NCBI GenBank assembly: GCA_001275005.1
Contig: JWZX01001956.1
Location: 1 to 13,199 of the forward strand
Length of the DNA: 13,199 bases
Reading direction: 5' to 3'
Origin: Chrysochromulina tobinii
Lineage: Eukaryota; Haptophyta; Prymnesiales; Chrysochromulinaceae
Below the pieces are notes generated by a model. It did no database searches. It had not been told where the DNA came from and worked only from the letters and a program-made list of their open reading frames with translations. Below, piece after piece: positions 5,988-13,199 of the stretch. Every line of letters begins with the position of its first letter. The stretch's first letter is position 1. A program made the translations under genes and the position numbers.

Positions 5988-8660
5988 TCAGTTGAGGGCG
6001 GGCAGAGATTGGCTCGCGCTCAGCCCCTCGGCCGCGGCTTCAGCCGTGCTCGCGCCGAGGGTCGGCGACGACTGCTGAGGCGGCCGGTGCGCGTGCGGCG
6101 AGCGGCGCGCATTCTTCGCGTCGTGGGCCGCTTCCTCCTCGCGAAGAGCCTCCTGCTTCAGCCGCATCTCGCTCTCCTGCGCCAACTTCTTGAACTCGGC
6201 ATGTACGGAGAGAACCTCGGCGTCGCCCACGCCGCCCCACTTCTGCAGCTTGGCGGGCAGCCTGGAAGCCGTCGACGGGTGCGGGAATGCGAGATGATCG
6301 AGGATCGGCTTGAAGCGCTTGGCCGCGTCGTGGACCGCAAGGAGCTCTTGCTTGCACCGCGCGAGCGCCTCGTCGAGGAGAGGGACCCGGTGAATGTTGT
6401 GATCCTCCTCCATCTCGGCGGCCGCCTTGAGCAGCTGCTTCGACGGTTTCTCGAAGGCGGCGATGAGCGTGATCATGCCGGCAGGCTGCTTTGGCGACGA
6501 GGGCGCCGGGGCTTCCGCCTCCGACCCGCCCGCCTCCTCCGCCGCCACTTCATTCGCGTCGCCCGCCGCCTCTGCCTCCGCGCCCTCGACCGCCGTGGCG
6601 CCCTCCTCGACGCCCGCAGGCTCGCCCTCGTCCGCCGTCGTCGACTTCGCCGGCGAGGGCGCCGACTCATGCCCGTCATCGATGAGCTTGCCGCCTTTGA
6701 TGGCCGAGTACCTGACGAGCCGCTGCGCCTCCGCCTCGCGCACGAGCGTCGCAAAGTCGGCGGGAGCCGCGAGCGCCCGCAGCAGCGCCTTCGTTGGCTC
6801 GAAGGCGTCACGCAACAGCTTCTCCTCGCGCTCGCAATCAGCCTCAATCTCCTGGGCGAGCTTGAACGCCACGGCGTCGCTCAGCGCGCTATCGGCCGTC
6901 GGGCGTTGGTTCTCGGCGGCGTACGCCGCCTCCGCGAGGCGCCCCTGGCGCTGCGACTGCAGCTTGACCAGCTCGATGTCGAGCTTGTTCACAGCTGGGC
7001 CGAGGACCGAGTCTAGGAAGTGCTCGAGAGAGTCGCAGTCGGAGCGCATCACGTGGTACCGGCCCATCATCGTGTCGATGGGGGTGTAATCCATCTCCTG
7101 GCCGCGCGTGACGGCCGTGAAGTCGAGCACCAGGCCGTCACGGTGGTCCGCGTCGCTCAGCATCGGCTTCGTCGCCTTGCGCAGACGCTCGAACTCGTCA
7201 GACCACCACGAGCTCTTCCAACGGAGGTAGCCCAGCTTGTTCTGTGCGGTCTCGAGCTCTTGCCGGCTGGAGCGCGCGTCGTCCCACCTATGCTGCGTGT
7301 GGGTTTGTTCCAGGCTGTACGCTGCCTCCTGCAGCTTCACTATCTCCTCCTCTGACTTCATCAGCTGCTCGCGCACGTCCTCGAGTAGGTCCTCCTGGTT
7401 TGTTCGGTGTTGCTCCGCGTCTTGCTGAGTCTGCTGCCGCTTGACCTGCACCTTTTCGCCCTCGAAGAGGAGCACGTTGACGCGGTCGACGAGCGTCGGG
7501 ATCTGCTTCGTCAGCTCGGACAGCCGCTCGGAAAGGTTGATCTTGAACTGTTGGTGTAGCCGACGCTCCAGGCGCAGCTTGGAGATGTACTCTCGCAGGT
7601 CGGCGTTGCCCGCGCGGATCTCGTTCGCCTTGGCGAGGAGCGAGTTGCCGCGCGCCTCAATGGTGCGCTGCTGCTGCGTGAGGATACGATCGAGCTCCCT
7701 CAGCATCGGGTTCGCCTGCTCGTTGATCGCCTGCTTGATCTGCTCCTTCTTCTTGGCGATCGCTGCATCCAGCTGCTGCTCGACAAGCTCCTCATCATGG
7801 ATCTTGGAGGTGCACTCGTCCGCATCGCCCGATTTGATCGCAACGATCTCCTCGTGCGTCTCGAAGTGCAGCTTGGGCTTGAAGACGCCCGACGCGGAGC
7901 TGCTCTGCCGGCGAATCTCTTTCGCCACCTCCGTCTTCTTCTGCACCTCCTTGAGCGCGCTGACCGACGGGCGCGACAGCGAGCCGGCGGCCGAGAGCGC
8001 GCGCATGAGCGAGCGCGAGCCGTGCGTCGCGTCCATCGCGTCGTCTCGCCAGAGCGGTGCCGCCTTCAAGTTCTTGGGATCCAGCGTGGCCGAGAGGGGG
8101 TCCCAGCTCGGCGCCTGCAGCAGCGAGCCCGCCGAGCGCGAGAGAGGAAGCCCCTTCTGGATGCCACCCTTGCTAGTTGCGACACCCTTCTGCGATGGGC
8201 GCAGCACGGGGGCGTCGCCGGGCGGCGGCGGGTGCAGTGGGTTCTGGTCGACCGCCTTGAGCCGGTCGCCCTTTGTGCGCGTCTTGCGTGCGCCGCGCTG
8301 CGCGACGCGCGCGGTCAGCTCGCGGTGCAGCTCCTCGAAGCTGATGAAGCCGCTGCCCTTCTTGTCAAAGTGGCCGAAGATGAGCGAGACCTCGGCGGGC
8401 GCGAGACCCAGCGGCACAACCGCGTCGCCAAACTCCTTCAGGCTGATGCGCCCTTCGTCACCGCCCATTGTAAGCAACTCCGGGCTCGTGCCGCGCTTCT
8501 CACTGATCAGCTTTGAGAGCGTCTCACCGAGCAGCTGCGAGATGTCGACGGTCCCGCGACCACCGCTCTTGCCGCCGTTGATGGGGGGGAGTGTCGGCGA
8601 CGAGCCACTGGGAGTGTCCGATGACCCCTGAACTGCTCCTGGGATGGCTGGCAGCGACAT
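5988..8660 (-). CDS. EF-hand and coiled-coil protein, possibly ciliary/cytoskeletal
   Basis: 890 residues, intronless. The N terminus is Ser/Pro/Gly-rich, followed by an EF-hand pair: a degenerate first hand (about 62-80, GGDEGRISLKEF) and a second hand whose loop is DKKGSGFISFEE (99-110). That loop has Asp at position 1, Gly at 6, Ile at 8 and Glu at 12, but Lys at position 3, so calcium affinity may be reduced. A long coiled coil spans about 285-500, including LREYISKLRLERRLHQQF. An Ala/Glu/Ser-rich linker follows (about 660-730), then a helical C terminus. The layout, with a leucine/arginine pattern in the coil, faintly recalls outer-dynein-arm docking-complex coiled-coil proteins, but I cannot assign the family. 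It diverges from the KRI1-like gene across 385 bases. Confidence 0.8.
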   Translation of the reverse strand: MSLPAIPGAVQGSSDTPSGSSPTLPPINGGKSGGRGTVDISQLLGETLSKLISEKRGTSPELLTMGGDEGRISLKEFGDAVVPLGLAPAEVSLIFGHFDKKGSGFISFEELHRELTARVAQRGARKTRTKGDRLKAVDQNPLHPPPPGDAPVLRPSQKGVATSKGGIQKGLPLSRSAGSLLQAPSWDPLSATLDPKNLKAAPLWRDDAMDATHGSRSLMRALSAAGSLSRPSVSALKEVQKKTEVAKEIRRQSSSASGVFKPKLHFETHEEIVAIKSGDADECTSKIHDEELVEQQLDAAIAKKKEQIKQAINEQANPMLRELDRILTQQQRTIEARGNSLLAKANEIRAGNADLREYISKLRLERRLHQQFKINLSERLSELTKQIPTLVDRVNVLLFEGEKVQVKRQQTQQDAEQHRTNQEDLLEDVREQLMKSEEEIVKLQEAAYSLEQTHTQHRWDDARSSRQELETAQNKLGYLRWKSSWWSDEFERLRKATKPMLSDADHRDGLVLDFTAVTRGQEMDYTPIDTMMGRYHVMRSDCDSLEHFLDSVLGPAVNKLDIELVKLQSQRQGRLAEAAYAAENQRPTADSALSDAVAFKLAQEIEADCEREEKLLRDAFEPTKALLRALAAPADFATLVREAEAQRLVRYSAIKGGKLIDDGHESAPSPAKSTTADEGEPAGVEEGATAVEGAEAEAAGDANEVAAEEAGGSEAEAPAPSSPKQPAGMITLIAAFEKPSKQLLKAAAEMEEDHNIHRVPLLDEALARCKQELLAVHDAAKRFKPILDHLAFPHPSTASRLPAKLQKWGGVGDAEVLSVHAEFKKLAQESEMRLKQEALREEEAAHDAKNARRSPHAHRPPQQSSPTLGASTAEAAAEGLSASQSLPALN

Positions 8661-9045
8661 GGGCCGCGAACTGCAGCCTTCTCGAAACGCCGCAAGGGGC
8701 CCCCGGCCAAGTCAAGTCAAGTCAAGTTCCCCCCGGCCCGGGCGGGTGGCGTGGGTTTCACACGTGGAGAGTCCGCTCAAGAGAAAGCACGTCAAGTCAT
8801 CAAGCAAAGTCTAATCTCAAGAGCACATTCGGTAGGCTTCCTGTAATCGATTGTCTGTTCATGTAGACACTTGACTTGACCAGACAAGCGCCCCCCTTGA
8901 CCAGATTACATTGTACGTCCCGGCACTATCCCGGCATTGTTGAACTCCGACCGTGACCGAGCTCTGTCCGGTTACGCACATCAAATTCTCGGGAAGTGAA
9001 CCGCGACGAAACTGACGAGACTGTCGACGTGGCCATCGTGGCGAC
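8661..9045. promoter_or_regulatory. Divergent promoter region between the EF-hand and KRI1-like genes
   Basis: 385 non-coding bases separate two start codons facing away from each other, so both promoters must lie here. It contains four head-to-tail CAAGT units (8708-8727), GTCAAGTCATCAAG (8791-8804) and, in inverted orientation, ACTTGACTTGAC (8869-8880) with a further CTTGAC near 8896. I see no clear TATA box. Confidence 0.6.
8708..8727. repeat. CAAGT x4 tandem repeat with a distal inverted copy
   Basis: Four perfect 5-base units. The reverse complement, ACTTGACTTGAC, lies at 8869-8880, giving a 12-base inverted pair separated by about 145 bases. These could be binding sites read on both strands of a divergent promoter or arms of a weak hairpin. 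Confidence 0.7.
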
Positions 9046-10531
9046 ATGAAAGCGCTCTTCGACGACGACGACGATGAGCCGGAGGACGCGGCGACCGACA
9101 ACACCGGCCTATCGTTCAACAAGTCGTACGCCGCGCGCTTCGAGGTGCGGAAGAAGAAGCAGGAGCTCGCGCGGCTTAAGGAGAAGCTCAAGGACCAAGA
9201 GGAGGACGACGATGAGAGCAGCGAGGACGAGGACGGCAAGATGCTCACACCAGCAATGGATGTACAAATCTTCCGCACGATCGACAAGATTCGCAACAAG
9301 GACCCGTCCATCTACGGTCAGGGCCGATTCTTTGCCGATGGCGGCGAGGACGAGGAGGCAGACGAGGACGAGGACGTGGATGAGGATGAGGACGAGGACG
9401 AGGACGAGGATGACAAGGCCGCAGCCAAGGCACCAGCGGCAAGGCCCAAGCTGACGCTCAAGCAGCAGTTGCTGGAGCAAGGCGCCACCGCTCTGGTGAG
9501 TGACGACGAGGACGAGGATGAAACCGCGGCGGCAAAGCCGCCACGGCGTCACAAGGCGTCGCTCGTGTACAATGAGGAGCAGCAGAAGCTACGCGAGGCC
9601 TTCCTCGCGGAGGCGAAGGTGGCCGTCGACGATGAGGGTGAGGAGGAGGCGACGGGCGCAGCGGGTGGCGGACCCGCCAAGGGCCTGCGCAAGAAGGCGG
9701 TGACAAGAGAGGAGCGCGAGCGCGAGCAGCAGGAGTACGCGAGCTGGTTACGGCACCAGCTGCTGACCGAGCACCAGGGCAGCGGCGCTGTGGACGATAG
9801 CGTGACGCTACGCCGCTACCTATACGGCGAGCAGCTCGACGCCAACGAGCGCTTTCTGCGCGACTACGTGCTGAACGCGATGTGGAAGTCGCCCGCGAAT
9901 GCGAACGCGGCCGACGAGGACGACGAGGACGGCTACGACGAGGGCGGTGGTGGCGTGGGCGCGAGCGACGTGGCGGCACGCGCGGCGAAAGCGCAAGCGG
10001 CGGCCGGCGCCGCAGGAGAGCCAGGCGAGGAGGAGGAGGAGGACTTTGAAGATCGCGCGGACGACTTCGAGCGAAAGCACAACTTCCGATACGAAGAGGA
10101 TGGCGCGGCGACACTGGCTGGTCACCCGCGGCATGATCCGTCGTCGGTGCGCCGGCAGGCGCAGCTGAGCCGCGGCCGTGAACGAGAGGAGGCGAAAAAG
10201 GCGCGAAAGGCCGAGGCACGCGCCCAGAAGGAGGCGGAGCTCAAGCGGCTCAAGAATCTCAAGAAGCAGGAGATCCTCGAGCGGTTGCGTGCCATTGAGC
10301 ATGTGACTGGCGGCGCGGCAGCCTTGACGGAGGTCGACCTCTCGGGTGACTTCGACCCAGAGGCGTGGGACAAGCGCATGGCCGAGGTCTTCAACGATGA
10401 CTACTATGAGGCCGAGGACGGGGAGTGGCGTGATGGCGACGAGGAGGAGGAGGATGGCGGTGTGGACGCAGCCATCGAACGTGACCTCGCTCGCGCTGGC
10501 GCCTCGGGCGCGCAGTGGGCCGCCAAGAAGA

Positions 10532-10565
<34 letters not shown>

Positions 10566-11373
10566 TCGCAGTGGCGGCGGCGGCTTCGAAGCGATCACGG
10601 CGCGCCTCAAGGCGAGCGGTGACAAGAGCGCCAAGCGCACGGCGCAGCAATACATGGATGAGTACTACGCCCTCGACTACGAGGACCTCATCGGCGGCGA
10701 CCTGCCGACGCGCTTCAAGTATGTGGAGGTGCCTGCGAGCGGCTTCGGCATCACGGACGTGGAGATGCTCGCCGAGCCCGAGAAGGCGCTGGCAAAGCGC
10801 GTGCCGCTGCGCTACGTCAAGCGCCCGTTCGCCCAGCTCGACCCCAGCAAGATCAAGGGGCGCGCCAACCGCGAACGGTGGGAGGCGCGCAAGGCGGAGC
10901 GCACGGCGGCCATGGCGGCCGAGGCGGCCATGGCGAAGCCGCCGGCGTGGACAAAGAAGCGGAAGCGGTCGGAAGATTGCGCGGGCGAAGGCGCGGTGGT
11001 CACCGGCGGCGAGGGCCGCAAGGGCGGTGCCAGCGCCGGCGGCGACAGCGGCGACAGCGGCGACAGCGAGGCCCACGAGGGCGGCGCCGTCTCCAGGGTT
11101 GGCAGCGGCGCCGGCAGCGGCGCTGGCGCCATTGGCGGCGCCGACGGTACCGGCGATGGTGAAGCGCCCGCCCGCGAAAAGAAGAAGAAGAAGAAGGAGC
11201 GTGCTGAGGGCAATGGGTCGCCGTCACCAGACGCGGCTGGTGCGCTCAGCAAGGCGAAGAGCAAGGCGCTCAAGAAGGGCGTCACCCCGGAGCGGCTCGA
11301 GATGTATGAGAAGCTCTTTCGTGCGCAGAAAAAGAAGAAGAAGAATGATAGGGGAAAATCCGTGGTTAGTTAG
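9046..11373 (+). CDS. KRI1: KRI1-like 40S ribosome-biogenesis factor
   Basis: 775 residues, intronless. An N-terminal motif (FNKSYAARFEVRKKKQEL, about 24-41) and the IYGQGRFF segment (about 89-96) match KRI1. The central KRI1 domain is about 344-422 (SSVRRQAQL, then ELKRLKNLKKQEILERL). The C-terminal KRI1 domain is about 535-605 (LDYEDLIGGDLPTRFKYVEV). Yeast Kri1 is a nucleolar partner of Krr1 needed for 18S rRNA processing and small-subunit assembly. This copy is longer than the yeast protein (about 590) because of Asp/Glu runs, a poly-Gly tract and a Gly/Ser/Asp-rich tail with lysine clusters that can serve as nuclear signals. The ATG at 9046 is the first in frame and has a purine at -3. 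It is probably an essential housekeeping gene. Confidence 0.93.
10533..10564. repeat. GGC trinucleotide repeat encoding poly-Gly in the KRI1-like gene
   Basis: An uninterrupted run of about ten GGC codons, followed shortly by a second SGGGG stretch. It lies between the central and C-terminal KRI1 domains in a disordered linker, so length variation should be tolerated. Confidence 0.9.
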
Positions 11374-11577
11374 GCCGTTGGAGTGAGTTAGTCAGTGGCG
11401 CGGCTAGCAGTGTTGTATGGTTACAATGCCCCTATACCGGACACATTATACTTGCGTTCGGCTATGAAACGGCAAGAAATATCATCAGCGCGAGGATGAA
11501 ACCACCAAAACACGCGCGGACTTCTGGTTGGTCGGACGGCGGCTGGAATTTTGCGTCCACCGACGATCGTCGACGCG
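11374..11577. other. Short intergenic region upstream of the lectin gene
   Basis: 204 bases holding the 3' flank of the KRI1-like gene and the likely promoter of the lectin gene. ATTATA lies at 11445-11450. An 11-codon upstream frame starts at 11464 and stops at 11497-11499; a second ATG at 11496 opens a 67-codon frame overlapping the lectin start out of frame. If transcribed, both could lower translation of the lectin frame; alternatively, the true start or an intron has not been recognised. Confidence 0.4.
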
Positions 11578-13199
11578 ATGTGGACCAGGCCAATTCTTCT
11601 GCCGTCGACGTTCCTGAGTGCTTACGCGCAACACACCGTGGAGACGAACGGCGCAAAGCTCGAATATGGGTGGGCCGAGAGGTTGCGGCAGCTTTCTAAT
11701 CACCACGTAGCCCCGGCATCCATTGAGCGGGCTGTTCACAAGCACGTCCCAGGAGAGCACGGGAGAGCACTATTCTTCCATAGGCATCACCCCCATCACC
11801 CGCATCACCCCCATCACCCCCATGCCCCCCATACGCATACCCCGCCGCCGCCGCCGCCGCCACCGCCCTTCATGCAAACTCCGATCGTCCGCCTCGATGC
11901 AGCGGCTCCAAACGGCACGTCCGGCCGTGATCCTATCAATCTGGCACCCTTGATGATAATACCGCCACGTTGGCTTCCAAGAGTTGGAGCCAGACTGAGC
12001 ACCGAGTCTAGCAGTTATCCTGCATCATACTGCGTGGATGGTCTGAGCAGCTCGATGTGCCATAGTGCGTGCCCTACTGCTACAAGTTGCACGACTGAAA
12101 ATCCTTGGTTAGAGATTGATCTGGGTGCGGTGCATTACGTCGCTAAGGTTCAGATACTCAATCGTATAGACTGCTGCTCAGAAAGACTCAACTACCACGA
12201 GGTGTGGGTAGGAGCAAGCTGGACGACGAGTACCTCAACGACCTCGACCGCAACTCCGCAAACGCGTTGCATCGCTGCAACAGCATCGGCAAGTGCTGAT
12301 ACCGTCGAGCATGTGTGCGAACTTCCTCGACTGGGCCGCTATGTCACACTCACGTTGCCAGGATGGAATCGAATTCTCCACCTCCGGGAAGTGTCCGTCT
12401 TTGGCTATCCACCTCCGCCTCCGCCACACTGGAATCTGTGGGCTGCACACAGCACGTGCAGCATCAGCACACACCATGGTGTTCCTGTGTTTGACATGGA
12501 AGATCCAAACTGCTACTACTACACGACGTACCCCATTCCATACTGCTGGAACACAGGTGGCTTCACAACCATCACGTGGATCGACTGGCGCGACTCCGAC
12601 AGTGGATGGAGAACGCTGCACCAAAGTGATGGAGACCACCTACTGCTCGTTCGTGAATACAGCAGAGCTCTGGGTTGCTACTCCAACGGCGGCTTTCGTG
12701 ACTCGGGGTACAACATCATGATCAGCGGATGGTCGTTTGTGGCAACCGTTGCAACTGACAATGACTGTGCTCCAGACGGTGGCATAGGAGGTAGCACCGT
12801 CATTTATGTCGGACATTCCACGTCGCCGCCGGTCCTCGTGGGTACGTGCGATCGTGCAGCGGGTGCAGGAAGATCTACTCGATACTTTGGCCGCCCTGCT
12901 CAGGGACCAGGTAAGGTTGCAGAAACATGGGTCTGGGCAGCGCCTCTCTCATCATCGGAGGTGTATCGGTTATGGTCCCTAACGGCGAGCAAGTACATCT
13001 ATCCACCGCCGCCACCCCCCTCACCACCGCCGCCTTCACCTCCGCCGCCTTCACCTCCGCCTCCTTCGCCTTCTCCTCCACCTCCGTCACCCCCACCCCC
13101 TTCCCCACCTCCTCCATCGCCACGGCCACCCTCACCTCCACCGCCGTCTCCGCCTCCACCACGGCCGCCTCCGCCCAGCCCTCCCCCACCTTCTCCACC
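11578..13199 (+). CDS. Secreted F-type lectin with Ser-Pro-rich wall repeats (3' end off the window)
   Basis: The frame is open from 11500 and runs off the right edge; the first ATG in it is 11578, giving at least 540 residues. The N terminus (about 1-17, hydrophobic PILLPSTFLSAYA) is a short possible signal peptide. A His/Pro repeat and nine prolines follow (about 70-97). An F-type lectin (fucolectin) domain spans about 119-277: PWLEIDLG, NRIDCCSERLNYHEVWVG and RYVTLTLPG. Arg196-x-Asp198-x4-Arg203 is the fucose-binding pattern, and the adjacent Cys199-Cys200 is the hallmark vicinal cysteine pair. A Cys- and Trp-rich region of unknown type (about 284-470) leads into SPPPP-type repeats from residue 476. 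Such repeats are hydroxyproline-glycosylated in algal wall proteins (pherophorins and extensins). Probable role: an extracellular matrix sugar-binding protein. The exact start is uncertain. Confidence 0.8.
   Translation, partial: MWTRPILLPSTFLSAYAQHTVETNGAKLEYGWAERLRQLSNHHVAPASIERAVHKHVPGEHGRALFFHRHHPHHPHHPHHPHAPHTHTPPPPPPPPPFMQTPIVRLDAAAPNGTSGRDPINLAPLMIIPPRWLPRVGARLSTESSSYPASYCVDGLSSSMCHSACPTATSCTTENPWLEIDLGAVHYVAKVQILNRIDCCSERLNYHEVWVGASWTTSTSTTSTATPQTRCIAATASASADTVEHVCELPRLGRYVTLTLPGWNRILHLREVSVFGYPPPPPPHWNLWAAHSTCSISTHHGVPVFDMEDPNCYYYTTYPIPYCWNTGGFTTITWIDWRDSDSGWRTLHQSDGDHLLLVREYSRALGCYSNGGFRDSGYNIMISGWSFVATVATDNDCAPDGGIGGSTVIYVGHSTSPPVLVGTCDRAAGAGRSTRYFGRPAQGPGKVAETWVWAAPLSSSEVYRLWSLTASKYIYPPPPPPSPPPPSPPPPSPPPPSPSPPPPSPPPPSPPPPSPRPPSPPPPSPPPPRPPPPSPPPPSP
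11785..11868. repeat. CATCACCCC minisatellite followed by a CCG run
   Basis: Four 9-base units, the second with CCG for CCC, encode His-His-Pro repeats. Decayed units (HAP, HTHT) and nine proline codons follow. All of it is in the lectin frame, between the possible signal peptide and the lectin domain. The repeat could be a metal-binding spacer or simply replication slippage. Confidence 0.8.
13003..13199 (+). repeat. SPPPP-type proline-rich repeat region
   Basis: The lectin frame ends in this window as alternating Ser and runs of two to four prolines with occasional Arg, continuing past the edge. This is the extended rod of hydroxyproline-rich glycoproteins; it would continue or link to a second domain beyond the window. 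Confidence 0.92.

Noticed and set aside
7441-8631. 396-codon plus-strand frame
   Set aside because: Antisense shadow of the EF-hand/coiled-coil gene; the minus strand carries a recognisable EF-hand loop and heptad pattern.
9820-11076. 418-codon minus-strand frame
   Set aside because: Antisense to the KRI1-like gene, whose conserved domains are unambiguous.
12875-13198. 107-codon minus-strand frame rich in Val/Glu/Ala
   Set aside because: Antisense of the proline-rich repeat, which necessarily reads as a repetitive frame on the other strand.
1-13199. Giant-virus origin for the whole window
   Set aside because: KRI1- and CCDC97-like housekeeping genes and long GC-rich spacers favour a host chromosome; a viral source for the fusion gene alone cannot be excluded.

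Overview
The window is GC-rich nuclear DNA of a eukaryote, most likely a unicellular alga with few introns (haptophyte or green-alga type; I cannot fix the lineage). The evidence is two eukaryote-only housekeeping genes (KRI1-like and CCDC97-like), long intronless reading frames on both strands, and a secreted lectin that ends in the Ser-Pro-rich repeats typical of algal wall and matrix proteins. I see no rRNA, tRNA, CRISPR array or insertion sequence.

Layout. Three genes lie on the minus strand and two on the plus strand, diverging from about 8661-9045. Reading leftwards on the minus strand: an EF-hand/coiled-coil protein (8660-5988), a CCDC97-like splicing-associated protein (5446-4349), and a very large reading frame (4060 down to base 1) that runs off the left edge. 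Reading rightwards on the plus strand: a KRI1-like ribosome-biogenesis factor (9046-11373) and an F-type-lectin/proline-rich secreted protein (11578 to the right edge), also truncated.

The main discovery is the left-hand gene. One uninterrupted minus-strand frame of at least 1353 codons joins, in order: two cold-shock-like domains, an H2B-like histone fold, an internal ubiquitin domain without the terminal Gly-Gly, an H2A-like histone fold, an acidic stretch with a KKRK nuclear-localisation-like motif, and a prolyl-4-hydroxylase-type 2-oxoglutarate/Fe(II) oxygenase, followed by an unrecognised C-terminal region. The H2A-like module keeps all six H2A acidic-patch residues and the H2B-like module keeps its two glutamates. 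The loops that normally contact DNA are replaced by long acidic or proline-rich inserts. Ubiquitin follows the H2B-like C-terminal helix by about 34 residues. The simplest reading is a genetically encoded mimic of a ubiquitinated H2A-H2B dimer tethered to an oxygenase and nucleic-acid-binding domains. That reading is inference; the domain order is read directly from the sequence.

The genes do not form an obvious pathway. KRI1 (40S assembly) and CCDC97 (SF3B/U2 snRNP) are nuclear housekeeping genes. The fusion is probably nuclear, the lectin extracellular, and the EF-hand coiled-coil protein possibly cytoskeletal or ciliary.
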